A stretch of DNA of 63,473 nt from Sphingobacteriales bacterium. Its GTDB lineage: Bacteria > Bacteroidota > Bacteroidia > Chitinophagales > JADJOU01. The stretch is taken from assembly GCA_021297855.1 (NCBI GenBank), contig JAJTHM010000022.1:1-63473 (forward strand). The letters run 5' to 3'. The notes under the pieces were generated by a model, which did not search any database, was not told the DNA's origin, and saw only the letters and a list, made by a program, of their open reading frames with translations. Within the stretch, counting starts at the first letter, position 1. Each line of letters begins with the position of its first letter. The position numbers were made by a program, and so were the translations under genes. Shown piece by piece: positions 55,589 through 63,392 of this stretch.

Positions 55589-56431
55589 ATGAAATTAATT
55601 ATTCACGGCGGTTTTTTCTCAGAATCATCACAAAGTCAAGAGACAAAAAAAGCCAAGCAAGATGCATTAATTCGCATTGTAAGAGATTCATATGAATATT
55701 TAAAAGTACATACGGCCCTCGAAACAGTGGCTTATGCCGTTGGCCTTTTGGAGGATGATGCATTATTTAATGCAGGTATAGGTTCCATGATACAAAGCGA
55801 TGGAAAAATACGTATGAGTGCATCCATAATGGATGGGATTACAAAAAAAATGGCTGGGGTCATCAATATTGAAGATGTCAAAAATCCAATACAAGTGGCT
55901 CAAATATTGCTCAAGGAAGATGATCGAATATTAGGAGGAGAAGGCGCTACAAATTATGCTCGAATAAATGGATTTGATAAATTCTCAACAGAAACGAAAC
56001 AACGAAGAGAAGAGTTTGAAAGCAAAAGAAAGTCCCTTGGACTTGGTACTGTCGGTTGTGTAGCTTTGGACAAAAATGGCAACATTGCCGCTGCTACATC
56101 TACAGGCGGCAAAGGGTTTGAATTAATAGGACGCGTTTCAGACTCTGCTACTGTAGCGGGCAACTATGCGAATGAGTTTTGCGGGGTGAGTTTGACTGGA
56201 GTGGGCGAGGATATAGTGAGCGGAGCGATGGCAGCAAAAATCGTAACCAGAGTGACCGATGGAATGACTCTTGCCAAGGCTGTCGAAAAAACATTTGAAG
56301 AAATCAAACCATTTGATGGATTTGCAGGAGCTATTTGTATTGATAAAGATGGAAATATTGTGCATCGCGATTCCTTTCCAAGTATGGTCTTTGCGAGCTT
56401 CGAAGGAAAGAAACTAGAAGTATTTAATTAA
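55589..56431 (+). CDS. Isoaspartyl peptidase / L-asparaginase (plant-type, Ntn hydrolase)
   Basis: A 280-residue Ntn-hydrolase precursor that is cut in cis before Thr154 in LGLGTVGCVALDKNG, exposing the Thr nucleophile. The conserved STGG (about 170) and VSLTGVGEDI (about 205) follow. The enzyme hydrolyses beta-aspartyl dipeptides, so beside cyanophycinase its likely job is to split beta-Asp-Arg into aspartate and arginine. It is somewhat shorter than the roughly 310-320-residue E. coli enzyme, with no signal peptide. Confidence 0.92.
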   Translation: MKLIIHGGFFSESSQSQETKKAKQDALIRIVRDSYEYLKVHTALETVAYAVGLLEDDALFNAGIGSMIQSDGKIRMSASIMDGITKKMAGVINIEDVKNPIQVAQILLKEDDRILGGEGATNYARINGFDKFSTETKQRREEFESKRKSLGLGTVGCVALDKNGNIAAATSTGGKGFELIGRVSDSATVAGNYANEFCGVSLTGVGEDIVSGAMAAKIVTRVTDGMTLAKAVEKTFEEIKPFDGFAGAICIDKDGNIVHRDSFPSMVFASFEGKKLEVFN

Positions 56432-56438
56432 AGCAATT

Positions 56439-57170
56439 TTATACTAAAGAAAACAACTTCAAGATTTGGAGTATAGAGGTGCAAATTATAATTACTAAAA
56501 CTAGTTTTCTAAAATTTGGCTGACTTAAATGGACTAACAATCTCTTCCCTAAATAGGTGCCAATAATAGCGATGACTATGAGTCCAGGTAAAATTAATAA
56601 GGAATCCTTATTCATAAATCCATTGAAAAAATATACAATCGTTCTGCTTAGGTCAACACCTAAATCAATAAAGGCCGAGGTAGAAATTAATATAGATTTA
56701 TCTAATTGAAGGCTTGTCAATGCGAGACCTCTTATAGCTCCACCGCTTCCAATGATTCCAGCGAAAAAACCAGAAAAAATACCACTGGCAATTAGGTTTC
56801 TATCGTTTAACTCTAAGCCTTTTTCCGCGTAAATCAAGAGAAATAGAGCTACAAAAGTTAAGACAAAACAAAGTGCTATTTCCAAATATAGAGTCGGTAT
56901 ATACTTGCTTAAAATCGCTCCTAGTAAAACAAAAACTATAGCCGGCAGACCTAATTTAACGATGATATTTTTATCGATTTGTTTATGAAAAAAATAGATT
57001 TTTGAGAGATTGCTAAATACATGAAACATCGCAGTGATGCCCAATACATATTTAATATCAAAAAAATAGGATGCTAAAGGAACGAAGAGAATGGAGGACC
57101 CGAATCCACTTAGTGTTCCAAGTATTTCAGCGATTAAAGCAAGAAAATAAAAGATAAAGTACTTTTCCAG
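56439..57170 (-). CDS. TauE/SafE family permease, apparent CTG start
   Basis: A membrane protein of about 243 residues, with eight or so hydrophobic segments, in the TauE/SafE sulfite/organosulfonate exporter family. The first standard-type start (TTG 57044) would remove the conserved first helices. The frame stays open upstream to a stop at 57176-57174. Translation from CTG at 57170 gives MEKYFIFYFLALIAEIL, then LSGFGSSILFVPLAS, the expected family N-terminus. No ATG, GTG or other TTG lies between. This start is 7 bp after the cinA stop. Exported substrate is unknown. Confidence 0.78.
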   Translation of the reverse strand: MEKYFIFYFLALIAEILGTLSGFGSSILFVPLASYFFDIKYVLGITAMFHVFSNLSKIYFFHKQIDKNIIVKLGLPAIVFVLLGAILSKYIPTLYLEIALCFVLTFVALFLLIYAEKGLELNDRNLIASGIFSGFFAGIIGSGGAIRGLALTSLQLDKSILISTSAFIDLGVDLSRTIVYFFNGFMNKDSLLILPGLIVIAIIGTYLGKRLLVHLSQPNFRKLVLVIIICTSILQILKLFSLV

Positions 57171-57177
57171 GCCTTAT

Positions 57178-58392
57178 TTAATTTAAAAATTCTTTGTATA
57201 AACTAATCAAAGCTACTCTAGCTATGGCTTCTTTTGATTTTATCCGCGGGTAAAAAAGATCAATTTTTTTCAATTTAATGCTCGCTAAATCACCATATGC
57301 TATGTAGGCATGGGGTTTTTGATTCTCATATTTTTCTAAATAACCAACCACCGCTATACCATAACTTGCCTTAGTTTTGGTCAAAGCATTTTCTAGTATA
57401 TCCTTAGCACAGGCTTCACTAACAGCACTATGCTTAGTCAGTATTTCGGGTTGGACTCCAAGTTCCTGTATTTTAAAATCATTTGTATATGCGTTCCAAC
57501 CTCCCTTATATACTGCAGATGAACCACTGATATTCGTAATTAAATTAGAGATAAATCCTCCTGTGCAGCTTTCTACTAGAGTGATTGTTTTATTTCGTTC
57601 TTTTAATTTTTGTAGCACAATTTCTTCTATAGGAATTTTGCTGTCTCCATAAATATATTCTTTAAGTGCTTCCCTTATTTGATAAGCAAAAACATCTATT
57701 TCTTCTTTCTGTTTCATATTTCCGCTCAATCTCAAATTAACAGCCATAGGTGAAGGGAGATAGGCTAAACTTATATTTTCTCCTAATTGACTTTCTACAT
57801 GTTCAATTTTCTTAGCTAGGAAACTCTCTCCTAATCCCGAGGTTTGTATATAAGCGTAATAGAGTGGTGGAACTTTAAACTGTTTTTGAAGTTTATCTAT
57901 GACATAGGTTAGAATCAAATGTTCCATCTCATAGGGAACTCCTGGAAGTGAAATTAAAATCTTCCCATCATTTTCAAACCACATACCTGGTGCAGTGCCT
58001 CTGGTATTGAAAAAGACATGGGCATTCTCTGGAACATCTGCCTGAGCTTCATTTATAGGCAAAAATGGAACATTTCTAGATTCGAAAAATGCTTTGACAT
58101 GCTGAAAGGTTTGTTCATCCCGTTTGAATCCTACACCAAATAATTCAGCGATTGCTTTTTTTGTGATATCGTCTTTCGTAGGACCTAAACCACCAGTAGT
58201 GATAATTATTGGAGACATTTTCCAAGCTTCTAGTATAGAATTTTGAATTTCATTTAAATCATCACTTATAGCTATTCGTCTATGCACTGAAATTCCCACC
58301 TCATTTAGTCGTTGGGCTATAAAAGCAGAATTTGTGTCTATAACTTGGCCTATGAGCAACTCGTCGCCTATGGTGATAATGGTACAGTTCAT
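57178..58392 (-). CDS. cinA: CinA family protein (competence/damage-inducible; nicotinamide-nucleotide amidase)
   Basis: A 404-residue two-domain protein. The N-terminal MoCF-like domain (1-170) carries GDELLIGQVIDTNSAFIA and TTGGLGPTKDDITKKAI. The C-terminal CinA domain (about 245-404) has TLVESCTGGFISNLITNISGSS with the catalytic-type Ser. Family members act as NMN amidase and ADP-ribose pyrophosphatase in pyridine-nucleotide recycling. It lies 5 bp downstream of the toxin gene and 7 bp upstream of the permease start, so all may be co-transcribed. Confidence 0.95.
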   Translation of the reverse strand: MNCTIITIGDELLIGQVIDTNSAFIAQRLNEVGISVHRRIAISDDLNEIQNSILEAWKMSPIIITTGGLGPTKDDITKKAIAELFGVGFKRDEQTFQHVKAFFESRNVPFLPINEAQADVPENAHVFFNTRGTAPGMWFENDGKILISLPGVPYEMEHLILTYVIDKLQKQFKVPPLYYAYIQTSGLGESFLAKKIEHVESQLGENISLAYLPSPMAVNLRLSGNMKQKEEIDVFAYQIREALKEYIYGDSKIPIEEIVLQKLKERNKTITLVESCTGGFISNLITNISGSSAVYKGGWNAYTNDFKIQELGVQPEILTKHSAVSEACAKDILENALTKTKASYGIAVVGYLEKYENQKPHAYIAYGDLASIKLKKIDLFYPRIKSKEAIARVALISLYKEFLN

Positions 58393-58397
58393 TTTAA

Positions 58398-58658
58398 TTA
58401 GTAGTGGCCTTTGAGAGAAATGATAATTATGGCATCTGTCTGAACTGAATATACAATCCTATGTTCCTTGTTAACTCTCCTAGACCAATAACCACTTAGG
58501 TTATACTTTAATGGTTCGGGCTTGCCTAATCCGATATAAGGATTTTTTTGAATATCTTCAATTAATAAAAAAATGCGAGTTAAAATGATTTTATCTCGAT
58601 TCTTTTTAAAGTATTCTATATGGTTTAAGGCATTATTTGTTAGCTTAATTTTGAACAT
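58398..58658 (-). CDS. yoeB: YoeB-type mRNA interferase toxin
   Basis: An 86-residue RelE/YoeB-family toxin that cuts mRNA on the ribosome. The family core GKPEPLKYNLSGYWSRRV is complete. The catalytic residues known for YoeB line up: Glu48, Arg67 (HRIVYS), His85 and Tyr86 at the C-terminus (SLKGHY). It lies 4 bp after the antitoxin gene, in the usual antitoxin-then-toxin order. Confidence 0.93.
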   Translation of the reverse strand: MFKIKLTNNALNHIEYFKKNRDKIILTRIFLLIEDIQKNPYIGLGKPEPLKYNLSGYWSRRVNKEHRIVYSVQTDAIIIISLKGHY

Positions 58659-58662
58659 AATA

Positions 58663-58893
58663 TCACTCTATTTCAATAAGAGAGCGTATCTCATCCAAAT
58701 TCAATTCCTTCGTTTTGTTTTCCTCCATATCCTTGATTCCTTGTTCTACATTTCGAACAAATTCAGAATTGTAAGATTCTCCATTTAGGTTTTTCTTTTC
58801 TTCAAAACCTATTTTTAATGCTTTGAGAAAGGCTTTTAGAGCTATAATATCCTTTAACTCTAATTTATCGGTAGAGATGGTGATGACTGACAT
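58663..58893 (-). CDS. Antitoxin of YoeB-type toxin
   Basis: A 76-residue protein from the ATG at 58893 (MSVITISTDK); the frame extends upstream to 58926 but that start is less likely. A short N-terminal strand/helix portion is followed by an acidic C-terminal helix (MEENKTKELNLDEIRSLIEIE), which would wrap the toxin. It does not look like the classic Phd/YefM fold, and resembles the DUF2683-type antitoxins common in Bacteroidota. TAAATTTG on the minus strand (58931-58924) is a possible -7 element 30 bp upstream. Confidence 0.82.
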   Translation of the reverse strand: MSVITISTDKLELKDIIALKAFLKALKIGFEEKKNLNGESYNSEFVRNVEQGIKDMEENKTKELNLDEIRSLIEIE

Positions 58894-58960
58894 AATTGTA
58901 GACGATTTCTTATTTCTAAAACACAAATTTAACCCAAATTAATTATTAGAAATAATTAAT

Positions 58961-59027
58961 CGCAAAACTGATTGTATTTCAATCAAGTAAAAATTGATTG
59001 AAACAATCAGTATGCGGGGTTAAACCC
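58961..59027. repeat. Large imperfect palindrome between TA module and fmt
   Basis: ACTGATTG (58967-58974) pairs with CAATCAGT (59004-59011). TTTCAATCAA (58977-58986) pairs with TTGATTGAAA (58994-59003) around a 7-base loop. CGCA (58961-58964) can pair with TGCG (59013-59016). Directly after it, GGGTTAAACCC (59017-59027) is a second perfect palindrome. It could be a REP/MITE-type mobile repeat, or an operator for the antitoxin. Confidence 0.75.
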
Positions 59028-59112
59028 ATCTAACACTCTATCCTTTTACTTTGCAAAAGTCTATCGCGTAATTTGGGTATAATTCAAAAAGTTTATAATT
59101 TCTCTTTTCACT

Positions 59113-59120
59113 TAGATTTG
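59113..59120 (+). promoter_or_regulatory. -7 element directly before fmt
   Basis: TAGATTTG fits TAnnTTTG and ends 4 bp before the ATG at 59125, suggesting a leaderless or near-leaderless transcript. Confidence 0.55.
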
Positions 59121-59124
59121 CAAG

Positions 59125-60042
59125 ATGAAAAATTTAAGAATCGCTTTTTTTGGTACACCGGATTTTGCAGTAGCTAGTTTAAAAAAAATAGTAGAAAATG
59201 GCTGGAATGTCGTGGCGGTCATTACTGCGCCTGATAAGCCTAGCGGTAGAGGACAGCAATTGAGTATTTCGGATGTCAAGAAATACGCCCTTGAAAAGAA
59301 CCTACCCATTTATCAACCTGAGAAAATGAAGTCCGCTGACTTTATAGACTTGTATCGAAGTTTAGACACAGACTTAGCAGTCGTTGTGGCATTTCGCATG
59401 ATGCCAGAGGTCATATGGTCAGCACCCAAAATTGGCACTATAAACTTACATGGATCTTTATTGCCTAACTACCGCGGAGCAGCGCCTATTAATTGGGCAA
59501 TAATCAATGGCGAGAAGCAAACAGGGGTTACCACTTTTTTCATTAATCATGAAATAGACAAAGGAGACTTATTATTTCAAAAGACTTGTAAAATTGAAGA
59601 TTCAGATGATTTCGGAACTTTGTATTCCAAATTGAAAGAGATAGGAGCAGATCTATTAAATGAAACTCTTGCATGCATAGAATCTGGAAATTATCAAAGC
59701 ACTAAGCAGGAATTCAAACCTAAAGATAAACCCGCACCCAAGATAGACAAAGAGATTTTGGAGATCAAAGATTTTACATCTTCCGAATCCATTCACAATT
59801 TAGTGAGAGGTCTAATTCCCGTCTATAAGCCCTTTTTTATTCATAGGGGTAAAAAGTATATTGTAAAAAATGGCTATTATAGTTTGGAAACTGTATCTGA
59901 AAAATCAGGAGAAATTTTAACGGACAATTCCACCTTCTTGAAAATCGCCTGCAATAACGGATATTACTGGGTGACAGAGATTCAGGCAGAAGGAAAAAAG
60001 CCGATGGATATCAAGAGTTTTTTTAATGGGAATCAGATATAG
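59125..60042 (+). CDS. fmt: Methionyl-tRNA formyltransferase
   Basis: A 305-residue enzyme that formylates initiator Met-tRNA using 10-formyl-tetrahydrofolate. The Rossmann start (IAFFGTPDFAVASL) and the catalytic region NLHGSLLPNYRGAAPINWAI carry the conserved Asn-His-Asp network (with FINHEIDKGD). A C-terminal OB-like domain (about 205-305) binds the tRNA. Length matches the family. Confidence 0.97.
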   Translation: MKNLRIAFFGTPDFAVASLKKIVENGWNVVAVITAPDKPSGRGQQLSISDVKKYALEKNLPIYQPEKMKSADFIDLYRSLDTDLAVVVAFRMMPEVIWSAPKIGTINLHGSLLPNYRGAAPINWAIINGEKQTGVTTFFINHEIDKGDLLFQKTCKIEDSDDFGTLYSKLKEIGADLLNETLACIESGNYQSTKQEFKPKDKPAPKIDKEILEIKDFTSSESIHNLVRGLIPVYKPFFIHRGKKYIVKNGYYSLETVSEKSGEILTDNSTFLKIACNNGYYWVTEIQAEGKKPMDIKSFFNGNQI

Positions 60043-60059
60043 TTAGCCACGAACAAGTG

Positions 60060-60105
60060 CTGACTTTGCGTCAGTATTCACGAATTAAATAATTAATAAT
60101 TCGTG
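60060..60105. terminator. Bidirectional hairpins between convergent fmt and TonB receptor gene
   Basis: CACGAATTA (60079-60087) pairs with TAATTCGTG (60097-60105) across a 9-base AT loop, and a smaller stem CTGAC (60060-60064) / GTCAG (60070-60074) precedes it. The two genes converge here (stops at 60042 and 60114), so it is probably a shared terminator. Confidence 0.6.
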
Positions 60106-60113
60106 GCAATAAA

Positions 60114-61949
60114 CTACTTAATAATAGCCGTGACGCTCACATAATAATTCCTCAATGGCATACTAAATCCATTGATTTCCTGATAATTTTCATTCCATAG
60201 ATTATCAATTCCAAGGCTCCAATTGATTTGATTTCGCTTTAAACTCTGCTTATAGGTTCCTTTGATATTGGTCAAGAAATATGGATTTAATCGCATAGTG
60301 TTGTTGCCATTGATATAGCGCTGCGAAGTGTAATTGTTTGTCATCTGAATTTCATAGTTTGGATGGATATATTCTAGCGTCAATATGCTCTTCAAACTAG
60401 GCACATAGGTCAAATACCTGCCATCGCCGTCTTTCGAGTCGATATAGTTAAATGAAACGATTGTTCTGAAAAACTGATTGGATTTCAAAGTGCGCAACCA
60501 TTCCAAATGCGTTTGAATACCATAGTTTCTGACTTTGCTGATATTAATAGGCTGTCCAAAACTGAAATCCGCACTGAATGTATCTTTGATATTATCATTG
60601 CTGATGAGCATATATGGTTCCACATTTAATCGTATTTTATCCTGCGAACCTTTGTGTTCGTATCTCCATACATTCCTCAATTGATAATTCATTTCAGGCT
60701 CTAGATTTCTATTTCCCGTATAGGAAAAGAAAGGATCGACTATATTGTAGAACAACTCATCGGCATTAGGATTTCGCTGATTCATATCTCCAATTAATTG
60801 AACGGATAATTTCTCGCTAGCTTTATAAGTAGCAGATAGAAAAGGTAAAAATAAATTAGCGAAATAGGAATGCGTGACGGATTTGATACCACCATCTATC
60901 GTCCAATTCTCTGAAGGACTAAAAGCTAGATTGATTTGCTGAGAGGCTTCATGGATGATTTCTTCTTGTTTGTAGTTCGTAGAGTTCATCACATATCTAC
61001 TCGGATAGAGTTTGTAATCTAGTTTAAATTTGTCAGCCAATTGGGTATGATAATGCACAAAGCCTCTGAATGATTGCGTTTCAAATGTTGAAGTTGCCGA
61101 AAATCCATCATTGGGAAAATAGTCTCTCTTCTCATTGTAGTAGGCGATTTTAACTGTCAGATGGGCGTTTTTAATGCCAACAAATGTTCTCAAATTATTA
61201 TCTCTCAAATTAGCTTTGGAAGGAAATGTTTGCGTGCCTGGATTATCCCTATTTGTATGCAAATACCAAATTCCGGATTGTATTTCCCAATTCTTAGCTA
61301 GAGGATAGGAGATAGAAACTTGCGTGTTGGATTGCGCTTGACCATTATTGTCCATTCTTTTTCTTTCTCCTACTGCATTCAGATATTCAAAGTTATTGAC
61401 TCCATAAATATACTGTTGATTGATAGAAATATTACCTTTCCCCAGTTTAGCATTACCTTCTAGTTTGTGTGAATATAAACTGGATAAATAGGCTGTGCTA
61501 GAAATCGCCAAGTAATTTTCATTTCTATTCGGATGGGATAGTGAAAAACTACCCGCGGTAGTCAATCGATTGTTGTCAATATCAAAGTTGAGTGATTGAG
61601 TCAAGAAACTAGGAATTTGATTGAGGTCATAAAGTCCTTGCGAAGGTGAGTTTATAGGTAATTCATTCCATAGAAGCGTAATATTTTGCGCGCCCATACC
61701 TCTGAGAGATATGGTAGAGGATTGTCCAAATCCTGTATTTCGGATATAGATATCCCCAAACTGGGATTGTAAACTATTGGCTGGGAAAATCTCAGGCATA
61801 TAGTCCGTTCTTACATTCGATTTCTTCAACGATTTGATTTCTACTCCTTTGAGAAGATAGCTTGAGTCTCTTTCTTGGGCAAACATAGACAGGGATGTCA
61901 TCATGCATAAGCATAATCCAGTACGGAATGCGTACATCATTTTATTCAT
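60114..61949 (-). CDS. btuB: TonB-dependent receptor, cobalamin-type (BtuB-like)
   Basis: An outer-membrane receptor of about 611 residues with an N-terminal plug (FPANSLQSQFGDIYIRNTGF, SLRGMGAQNITLLWNELP) and a 22-strand-type barrel with aromatic belts. I chose the ATG at 61949 (MNKMMYAFRTG), giving a signal peptide ending SMFAQ; a GTG at 61982 is the alternative. The cobalamin riboswitch directly upstream shows that vitamin B12 or a related corrinoid is the likely ligand, and that expression falls when B12 is abundant. The TonB box is not clear. Confidence 0.92.
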   Translation of the reverse strand: MNKMMYAFRTGLCLCMMTSLSMFAQERDSSYLLKGVEIKSLKKSNVRTDYMPEIFPANSLQSQFGDIYIRNTGFGQSSTISLRGMGAQNITLLWNELPINSPSQGLYDLNQIPSFLTQSLNFDIDNNRLTTAGSFSLSHPNRNENYLAISSTAYLSSLYSHKLEGNAKLGKGNISINQQYIYGVNNFEYLNAVGERKRMDNNGQAQSNTQVSISYPLAKNWEIQSGIWYLHTNRDNPGTQTFPSKANLRDNNLRTFVGIKNAHLTVKIAYYNEKRDYFPNDGFSATSTFETQSFRGFVHYHTQLADKFKLDYKLYPSRYVMNSTNYKQEEIIHEASQQINLAFSPSENWTIDGGIKSVTHSYFANLFLPFLSATYKASEKLSVQLIGDMNQRNPNADELFYNIVDPFFSYTGNRNLEPEMNYQLRNVWRYEHKGSQDKIRLNVEPYMLISNDNIKDTFSADFSFGQPINISKVRNYGIQTHLEWLRTLKSNQFFRTIVSFNYIDSKDGDGRYLTYVPSLKSILTLEYIHPNYEIQMTNNYTSQRYINGNNTMRLNPYFLTNIKGTYKQSLKRNQINWSLGIDNLWNENYQEINGFSMPLRNYYVSVTAIIK

Positions 61950-61994
61950 TTTTGTTTGGTTAATAAAGTTAATAGTATTCACCCATGCACAGTG

Positions 61995-62195
61995 AGGGAA
62001 TGTATTGCTTCATTGGGTAGGTTTCCTGACTCATTCCTTTTCTCCTTCCTTCCCATAAACCAGAGGCTCACAGTGGACTTGCTTGGTGAAAAACAAATGG
62101 AACTTACAGTAGCTGGCACTGCTGCGGATTCGCACCGCATTCCCGTTTTTAAAGATAGTATCTTATGCAGACCTTATCTCCCAACGCTGCAAATA
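61995..62195 (-). promoter_or_regulatory. Cobalamin (B12) riboswitch
   Basis: Read on the minus strand, the element holds the B12 box AGTCAGGAAACCTACCC (62031-62015), the GGGAATGCGGTGCGAATCCG motif (62144-62125) and the CCACTGTGAGCCTCTGG element (62076-62060). These are in the order 5' GGGAA...GGTGCGAATCC...CCACTG...B12 box 3'. The 5' end is at about 62195. It lies directly upstream of the receptor start; cobalamin binding would reduce receptor expression. Confidence 0.95.
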
Positions 62196-62285
62196 TATGG
62201 ACTTGGGTTTTTGTTCGTTAAAATTTCTTTTTAGTTTGAATTGAATCTTCTATTTTTGTACAGAAATATATAATCGCTATCATTT

Positions 62286-62861
62286 ATGAATAAGAAAATA
62301 GAATTGAAATTCGGTGCTTTAATAGGAATAATCATTATTATAGCCTTAGCTCGCTTGATACCAAACATGCCAAATTTTTCACCTATGGCAGCTATAGCTC
62401 TCTTTTGCGCTGCTCATTTTGAAAAATTATGGAAAGGTATCGCTGTTACATTATTTGCTACCTTAATCAGTGATATAGTGCTTAATAACACCATTTATGC
62501 TTCGATGAATACTGGATTTACCGTTTTCTATGACGGTTTTATATGGCAATATCAAGCGTATATAGCCATTGCATTTCTAGGTTCTAAAATCTTTAATAGC
62601 ATAAATAAAACCAAAGTCATTGGCGGCAGTTTAGCGACTACCCTAGTATTTTTCACAATTTCTAATTTTGGAGCGTGGATTTCACTTCCATTCTATACTA
62701 AAGATATTGCAGGTCTCATGTCTTCATGCGCTGCGGGTATTCCTTTTATTAAAAATACATTGATAAGCGATATGTTTTATTCAAGTCTTCTTTTTGGAGG
62801 ATATTATTTATTGCAGAATCGCTTTGCTTCATTGAGACTTCCTTATTTGAAGTACGCATAA
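62286..62861 (+). CDS. DUF6580 family membrane protein, possible substrate-binding (ECF-S-like) component
   Basis: A 191-residue protein with about six hydrophobic segments, and PNFSPMAAIALFCAAHFE near the N-terminus. This pattern resembles DUF6580 and has an ECF-transporter S-component-like size. It is divergent from the B12-riboswitch-controlled receptor, which suggests a corrinoid- or metal-linked role; this is inference. TATTTTTG at 62251-62258 is a possible -7 element 27 bp upstream of the ATG. Confidence 0.75.
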   Translation: MNKKIELKFGALIGIIIIIALARLIPNMPNFSPMAAIALFCAAHFEKLWKGIAVTLFATLISDIVLNNTIYASMNTGFTVFYDGFIWQYQAYIAIAFLGSKIFNSINKTKVIGGSLATTLVFFTISNFGAWISLPFYTKDIAGLMSSCAAGIPFIKNTLISDMFYSSLLFGGYYLLQNRFASLRLPYLKYA

Positions 62862-62868
62862 AATAGCT

Positions 62869-63198
62869 GTGCAGAAAACATGTCAGCGCTGCAGTTCAGC
62901 CTTTAGCTGCTTTGCAAATGATATAGCTCACTGCGCTTGTAGTTCTATCCAACTTTCTTCAGAAACTAAAACTTACTTAACTAAGACCAAGTATGACTGT
63001 CTGTGCAATTCTTGTTTGAATGAGATAAATCAATTGCTTGAAAAGATCGTTCAAGAATCAAGTTCGAGTGCATTTATGATAGAATGTTTAGATTTTTACT
63101 TTGAAGGGCCGCACAAAGTGATGACGGAATACTTTCATATCAAGCGTGGATATTGCTGTGGGAGTGGTTGCAGGCATTGTGCTTATGGGAATGCTTGA
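62869..63198 (+). CDS. Cysteine-rich CWC / DUF5522 protein
   Basis: A 109-residue protein starting with GTG at 62869, 7 bp after the DUF6580 stop. The N-terminus (KTCQRCSSAFSCFANDIAHCACSSI) is a CWC-type zinc-binding-like stretch, with the usual Trp replaced by Ala. The C-terminus (EYFHIKRGYCCGSGCRHCAYG) is the DUF5522 motif of clustered cysteines. It is probably a metal-binding protein of unknown function. Fusion of both domains in one short protein is seen here. Confidence 0.82.
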   Translation: MQKTCQRCSSAFSCFANDIAHCACSSIQLSSETKTYLTKTKYDCLCNSCLNEINQLLEKIVQESSSSAFMIECLDFYFEGPHKVMTEYFHIKRGYCCGSGCRHCAYGNA

Positions 63199-63225
63199 TA
63201 AAATGTATAATAATTACAAATTATA

Positions 63226-63357
63226 ATGGATACTGGTGTTTTAAAATATTTTTTACGTCTTAATTTTATAGTAACTATTCTATTATTAAGTTTATGCACG
63301 TGTATGGGAAATTTAATTTTAGATTATTCTATACTTATTAATAAGTGCATAATTTAG
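63226..63357 (+). CDS. Possible small hydrophobic protein
   Basis: A 43-codon frame, ATG to TAG, encodes a peptide with one hydrophobic segment (NFIVTILLLSLCTCMG). No homologue or ribosome binding site is recognised. It could be a small membrane protein or chance; the rest of 63199-63392 is AT-rich and empty. Confidence 0.25.
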   Translation: MDTGVLKYFLRLNFIVTILLLSLCTCMGNLILDYSILINKCII

Positions 63358-63380
63358 TGATACAATTGGGTTGAAATTAT

Positions 63381-63388
63381 TATCTTTG
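63381..63388 (+). promoter_or_regulatory. -7 element before the right-edge gene
   Basis: TATCTTTG fits TAnnTTTG and ends 4 bp before the ATG at 63393, again suggesting a leaderless transcript. No clear -33 TTTG is seen at the usual distance. Confidence 0.5.
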
Positions 63389-63392
63389 CCTC

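Noticed and set aside
61956-62234. 92-codon plus-strand frame across the riboswitch
   Set aside because: The region is explained by the cobalamin riboswitch on the other strand.
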